The position numbers were made by a program, and so were the translations under genes. The notes under the pieces were generated by a model that was not told the DNA's origin, ran no database searches, and saw only the letters and a list, made by a program, of their open reading frames with translations. A DNA stretch of 9,104 nucleotides from Clostridia bacterium (GTDB lineage Bacteria; Bacillota; Clostridia; Oscillospirales; Oscillospiraceae), in NCBI GenBank assembly GCA_003245395.1, contig QKDF01000308.1, positions 1-9,104 of the forward strand, in the 5' to 3' direction. This document shows, piece after piece, positions 5,649 to 9,104 of the stretch (position 1 is its first letter; each line of letters begins with the position of its first letter).

Positions 5649-7037
5649 TTATGCCAGATTTGTGTAGCCAATCAGAAATTGATCCACCTCTGCTGCCGCT
5701 GCCCGGCCCTCGGCAATGGCCCAGACGACCAGAGACTGTCCGCGGCGCATGTCACCTGCGGCAAAGACATTTTCCACGTTGGTGCGATAGTGGCCCTTCT
5801 CTGTGATAACGGTTTTGTTCTGTTCTACGCCGAAAGCCTTGCACACATCGTCCTCGCATCCGGCAAAGCCGGTGGCTCCGATCAGCAGCTGACAGGGAAG
5901 GGTATCGCCTCCTGTGGTAACGACGCCGGTCAGAAGACCGTGGTCATCGGTGAGCAGCTCTTTGACCTGTACGCCGAAGCGGCGGGGATCGCTCTGGAAA
6001 AATGCCAGTGCTTCTTCATGTGCATAATCGGTGGGAAGATTTCCATCAGCATTGGCATAGTCGGATTTCGGTCGGCGTACAAGCTGTGTAACCGATTTGC
6101 AGCCCTGACGGATAGAAGTCGCCACGCAGTCGCTGGCAGTATCACCGGTACCGATGATTACCACGTCCAGCCCCGCAGCAGTGAGAGGACTGTCCTCCTC
6201 GCCCAGCAGACGGCGCACGGCCGCGCGAAGAAATTCCGTACCATAACAGATACCGGGGACGCCTGTGGTGTCCAATCCAAGTGGTCGGGGCTTCCCGGCA
6301 CCGCAGCAAAGCACCACTGCGTCATATTCCCGCATCAGCCGTTGGGCTGTTTTGGGTTCTGCAGCATTCAGACCGGTGACAAAGCTGACGCCCTCGTCGG
6401 TCATCAGTTCGATACGGCGCTGAATCACATCCTTGGGAAGCTTCATGTTGGGGATTCCGTAGGTCAGAAGTCCGCCTGCGCGGGCTTCTTTTTCAATGAC
6501 GGTGACGGAGTGACCACGATGATTAAGCTGGTCAGCCACCGCAAGCCCTGCGGGGCCGGAACCCACCACAGCGACCTTCTTTCCAGAATATTGAGGCGGC
6601 CGTTTGGGATTCATATGCTTGGAGACGAATCCATCTTCAATGATGCACAGTTCGTTATCCCGGATAGTAATGGAATTGCCGTAGATGCCGCAGATGCAGG
6701 AATCCTCGCAGGGGGCGGGACAGACCCGACCCGTGAACTCCGGGAAATTGTTGGTTTTCAGCAGCCGAGCCAAAGCGTGGGAACGGTTGCCGGACATAAT
6801 CATGTCGTTCCACTCGGGGATCAGATTGTGCAGCGGGCATCCAAAAGTCTTGCCCTCGTAGGTTATCCCTGCCTGGCAGAAAGGAACGCCGCAGTTCATA
6901 CACCGGGCACCTTGCTGTGCCCGGACAGCGTCGGGCAGGGCGATGTGGAATTCATCCCAGTCCTTAACCCGCTGGTATGCGGGGCGGCAGGTATCATCCT
7001 TGCGGGTATATTCCAAAAATCCTGTGGGTTTTCCCAT
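5649..7037 (-). CDS. gltD: Glutamate synthase (NADPH), small (beta) subunit
   Basis: GltD oxidises NADPH and passes electrons through FAD and iron-sulphur centres to the large subunit, which makes glutamate from glutamine and 2-oxoglutarate. The 462 residues are slightly below the usual 470-490. Visible in order: an N-terminal [4Fe-4S] domain with C46, C49, C54 ([11 protein letters not shown]) and C67, and a second cysteine group C106, C110, C114 (CPAPCEDSC); the FAD-binding GSGPAG (159-164); the NADPH-binding GTGDTA (296-301), whose final Ala suits NADPH; and the terminal flavin segment [15 protein letters not shown] (427-441). The ATG at 7037 follows a GGAGGG ribosome binding site by about 9 bases. 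The gene starts 18 bases after the gltB stop, a typical operon arrangement, and a terminator follows. Similar GltD-like subunits occur in other oxidoreductases, but the adjacent gltB fixes the assignment. Confidence 0.97.
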   Translation of the reverse strand: MGKPTGFLEYTRKDDTCRPAYQRVKDWDEFHIALPDAVRAQQGARCMNCGVPFCQAGITYEGKTFGCPLHNLIPEWNDMIMSGNRSHALARLLKTNNFPEFTGRVCPAPCEDSCICGIYGNSITIRDNELCIIEDGFVSKHMNPKRPPQYSGKKVAVVGSGPAGLAVADQLNHRGHSVTVIEKEARAGGLLTYGIPNMKLPKDVIQRRIELMTDEGVSFVTGLNAAEPKTAQRLMREYDAVVLCCGAGKPRPLGLDTTGVPGICYGTEFLRAAVRRLLGEEDSPLTAAGLDVVIIGTGDTASDCVATSIRQGCKSVTQLVRRPKSDYANADGNLPTDYAHEEALAFFQSDPRRFGVQVKELLTDDHGLLTGVVTTGGDTLPCQLLIGATGFAGCEDDVCKAFGVEQNKTVITEKGHYRTNVENVFAAGDMRRGQSLVVWAIAEGRAAAAEVDQFLIGYTNLA

Positions 7038-7055
7038 ATTTTTCGCCCTCCTTTC

Positions 7056-9104
7056 TCAGTCGCGGGCATTGGCGGAAAACGCCTCGATTTCGGCCTGATC
7101 CCGATCCATGCCCTTTTCCTCCAGCTGTGCGATAGCACGGAGCATCCGGTCATAATCCCGGGGCATAACCTTTTTGAAGCAGGGGATATAGGACTTGAAA
7201 GCTGCCAGAATCTGTTTTCCCTTTGCGGAGCCGGTGGCGGCTACATGCTCCTCAATCAGATTCTTCAATTCGGTAATGTCGTGACTTTCCGTCAAGGTAT
7301 CGGTGACAACCTGATCCTTGTTCAGACGCATATAGAGGTCGTGGCCCTCGTCCAGAACATAGGCGATACCGCCGGACATGCCAGCCGCAAAATTTCGGCC
7401 CGTTGTACCCAGAATGACCACGCGGCCGCCGGTCATATATTCGCAGCCATGGTCACCCACACCTTCTACGACGGCCACTGCGCCGGAATTCCGGACACAA
7501 AACCGTTCGCCGGCACGACCGCAGATAAAGGCCCGACCGGAGGTGGCGCCATAGAGGGCCACATTGCCGACAATGATGTTTTCGTTGGCTTCAAAGCGGC
7601 TTTCTTTCGGCGGATAGAGAATCAGCTTGCCGCCAGACAGGCCCTTGCCGAAGCCGTCGTTGCTGTCGCCCTCCAACTTCAGGGTCAGACCCTTGGGGAT
7701 GAACGCACCGAAGGATTGGCCGCCGCCGCCCCGGCAGGTGATGACATAGCTGTCATTCTGCAGGGTATTGCCGCACTGGCGGGTGATCTCGGAACCGAAC
7801 AAAGTTCCGAATGCACGGTCAGTGGAGGAAACGTTCAATTCCAACTTACCGGACTTTTTGCTCTTGAGAGACTTGCCTAGCTTTTCCACCAGCACGCTCA
7901 TGTCCGCCGTCTTTTCCAGATGGAAATCGTAAACGGTGGCGGGGTCAAAGTGGGGAACGGAGGTGCCGTAAGGATTTTTCAGCAGAGAAGTCAGATTCAG
8001 CGTTTCCGCCCGGTGTGTAACCAAGTGTTCCCGGACCCGGAGCAGATCGCTACGGCCAACCAGCTCCTCGATGGTATGCACACCCAGCTTCGCCATGTAT
8101 TCCCGCAGATCCTGCGCCACAAAATACATGAAGTTGATGATATACTCCGGCTTGCCGGAAAACCGCTTGCGCAGTTGGGGATTCTGGGTGGCAATGCCCG
8201 CGGGACAGGTATCCAGGTTGCACACCCGCATCATCACGCAGCCCATGGTTACCAGGGGCGCGGTTGCAAAGCCGAATTCCTCAGCACCCAGCATGCAGGC
8301 GATGGCCACATCGCGACCGGTCATCAGTTTTCCGTCGGCCTCAATGACGATCTGGGAACGCAGGCCGTTTTGGATCAGGGTCTGGTGGGCTTCTGCCACA
8401 CCCAACTCCCAAGGCAGGCCCGCTCCCTGAATGGAGCTTTTTGGTGCCGCGCCGGTGCCACCGTCGTGGCCGCAGATCAAAACCACTTGGGCACCGGCCT
8501 TGGCAACGCCCGCGGCGATGGTGCCCACGCCGCACTCAGAGGCCAGCTTCACGGAGATCCGGGCGAAGCGGTTGGCGTTTTTCAAATCGTAGATCAACTG
8601 AGCCAGATCTTCGATGGAATAGATATCGTGGTGAGGCGGGGGAGAAATCAGCGTCACGCCAGGCGTGGAGCAGCGAGTCTTGGCAATCCAGGGATAGACC
8701 TTGGTACCTGGCAAATGACCGCCTTCGCCGGGCTTGGCGCCCTGGGCCATTTTGATCTGGATCTCTTTGGCGCTGTTGAGATATTCGCTGGTGACGCCGA
8801 ATCGTCCGGAGGCCACCTGCTTGATGGCGGAGCAGCGATCCCCATAATAGCGGTCTGCATCCTCGCCGCCCTCGCCGGAGTTGGACTTACCCCCGATGCG
8901 GTTCATGGCGATGGCCATGCACTCGTGAGCTTCCTTGGAGATGGATCCATAGCTCATAGCACCGGTTTTGAAGCGTTTGACGATAGACTCGACACTCTCC
9001 ACCTCGTCGATGGGGATGCCGCCGTTCGGGTCAAAGTGGAAACCCAGCAGCCCTCGCAGAGTATGGGGCTTGTCGGCGAAATCCACTTGCTCGGCATACT
9101 GCCG
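7056..9104 (-). CDS. gltB: Glutamate synthase, large (alpha) subunit, C-terminal part (5' end outside window)
   Basis: The frame is open to the right edge and shows the last 682 residues of a protein normally near 1500. The N-terminal glutamine amidotransferase domain and central domain lie outside the window. Present is the FMN-binding synthase barrel: [69 protein letters not shown] and EADGK motifs. The [3Fe-4S] cysteines lie in [16 protein letters not shown] (C289, C295, C300 of the visible part), with the C-x5-C-x4-C spacing of bacterial GltB. The C-terminal GXGXG beta-helix domain follows (about 415-600 of the visible part), with repeated glycine motifs such as [14 protein letters not shown] and [13 protein letters not shown]. 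The barrel makes glutamate from 2-oxoglutarate and channelled ammonia. gltD follows 18 bases after the TGA stop. Confidence 0.97.
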   Translation of the reverse strand, partial: RQYAEQVDFADKPHTLRGLLGFHFDPNGGIPIDEVESVESIVKRFKTGAMSYGSISKEAHECMAIAMNRIGGKSNSGEGGEDADRYYGDRCSAIKQVASGRFGVTSEYLNSAKEIQIKMAQGAKPGEGGHLPGTKVYPWIAKTRCSTPGVTLISPPPHHDIYSIEDLAQLIYDLKNANRFARISVKLASECGVGTIAAGVAKAGAQVVLICGHDGGTGAAPKSSIQGAGLPWELGVAEAHQTLIQNGLRSQIVIEADGKLMTGRDVAIACMLGAEEFGFATAPLVTMGCVMMRVCNLDTCPAGIATQNPQLRKRFSGKPEYIINFMYFVAQDLREYMAKLGVHTIEELVGRSDLLRVREHLVTHRAETLNLTSLLKNPYGTSVPHFDPATVYDFHLEKTADMSVLVEKLGKSLKSKKSGKLELNVSSTDRAFGTLFGSEITRQCGNTLQNDSYVITCRGGGGQSFGAFIPKGLTLKLEGDSNDGFGKGLSGGKLILYPPKESRFEANENIIVGNVALYGATSGRAFICGRAGERFCVRNSGAVAVVEGVGDHGCEYMTGGRVVILGTTGRNFAAGMSGGIAYVLDEGHDLYMRLNKDQVVTDTLTESHDITELKNLIEEHVAATGSAKGKQILAAFKSYIPCFKKVMPRDYDRMLRAIAQLEEKGMDRDQAEIEAFSANARD

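Noticed and set aside
5565..7880. A 771-codon open frame on the plus strand
   Set aside because: It is antisense to gltD and the end of gltB, starts inside the gltD terminator region, and its translation shows no recognisable domain. It is a shadow frame.

Overview
The window looks like a chromosomal segment of a fairly GC-rich, spore-forming Firmicute, most likely a clostridial gut lineage of the Oscillospiraceae type. The grounds are a sporulation membrane protein (SpoVAE), strong AGGAGG-type ribosome binding sites, a Gram-positive SOS-box-like operator, a glycine riboswitch with an intrinsic terminator, and an ammonium transporter fused to a PII domain. The family assignment is inference; the sequence alone does not name a species. 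No mobile element, CRISPR array, tRNA or rRNA was seen.

Every real gene lies on the minus strand, so transcription runs from high to low coordinates. In that order: gltB (large subunit of glutamate synthase, 5' part outside the window) and gltD (small subunit), ended by a terminator at 5569-5615; an amt gene encoding an ammonium channel fused to a C-terminal PII regulator, ended by a terminator at 3661-3704; a single-gene spoVAE unit ended by a terminator at 3199-3237; a dinB-fthC pair (DNA polymerase IV and 5-formyltetrahydrofolate cyclo-ligase) joined by an ATGA overlap, with a LexA-like box in its promoter; then a promoter, a one-aptamer glycine riboswitch and its terminator; and gcvT (glycine cleavage T-protein), whose last residues run off the left edge.

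Two themes connect the genes. Nitrogen assimilation is served by Amt-PII (ammonium entry, with a built-in sensor domain) and GltBD (glutamate from glutamine and 2-oxoglutarate). One-carbon/folate metabolism is served by GcvT (methylene transfer to tetrahydrofolate from glycine) and FthC (recovery of 5-formyl-tetrahydrofolate). The spoVAE and dinB genes sit between them, mostly as separate transcription units.

I found no clearly undescribed system. The points most worth a second look are the in-register Amt-PII fusion with a Met at the classical uridylylation tyrosine, the one-aptamer glycine riboswitch with a structured 5' partner and a terminator that competes with its P1 helix, the candidate SOS control of dinB with coupled fthC, and the isolated spoVAE.
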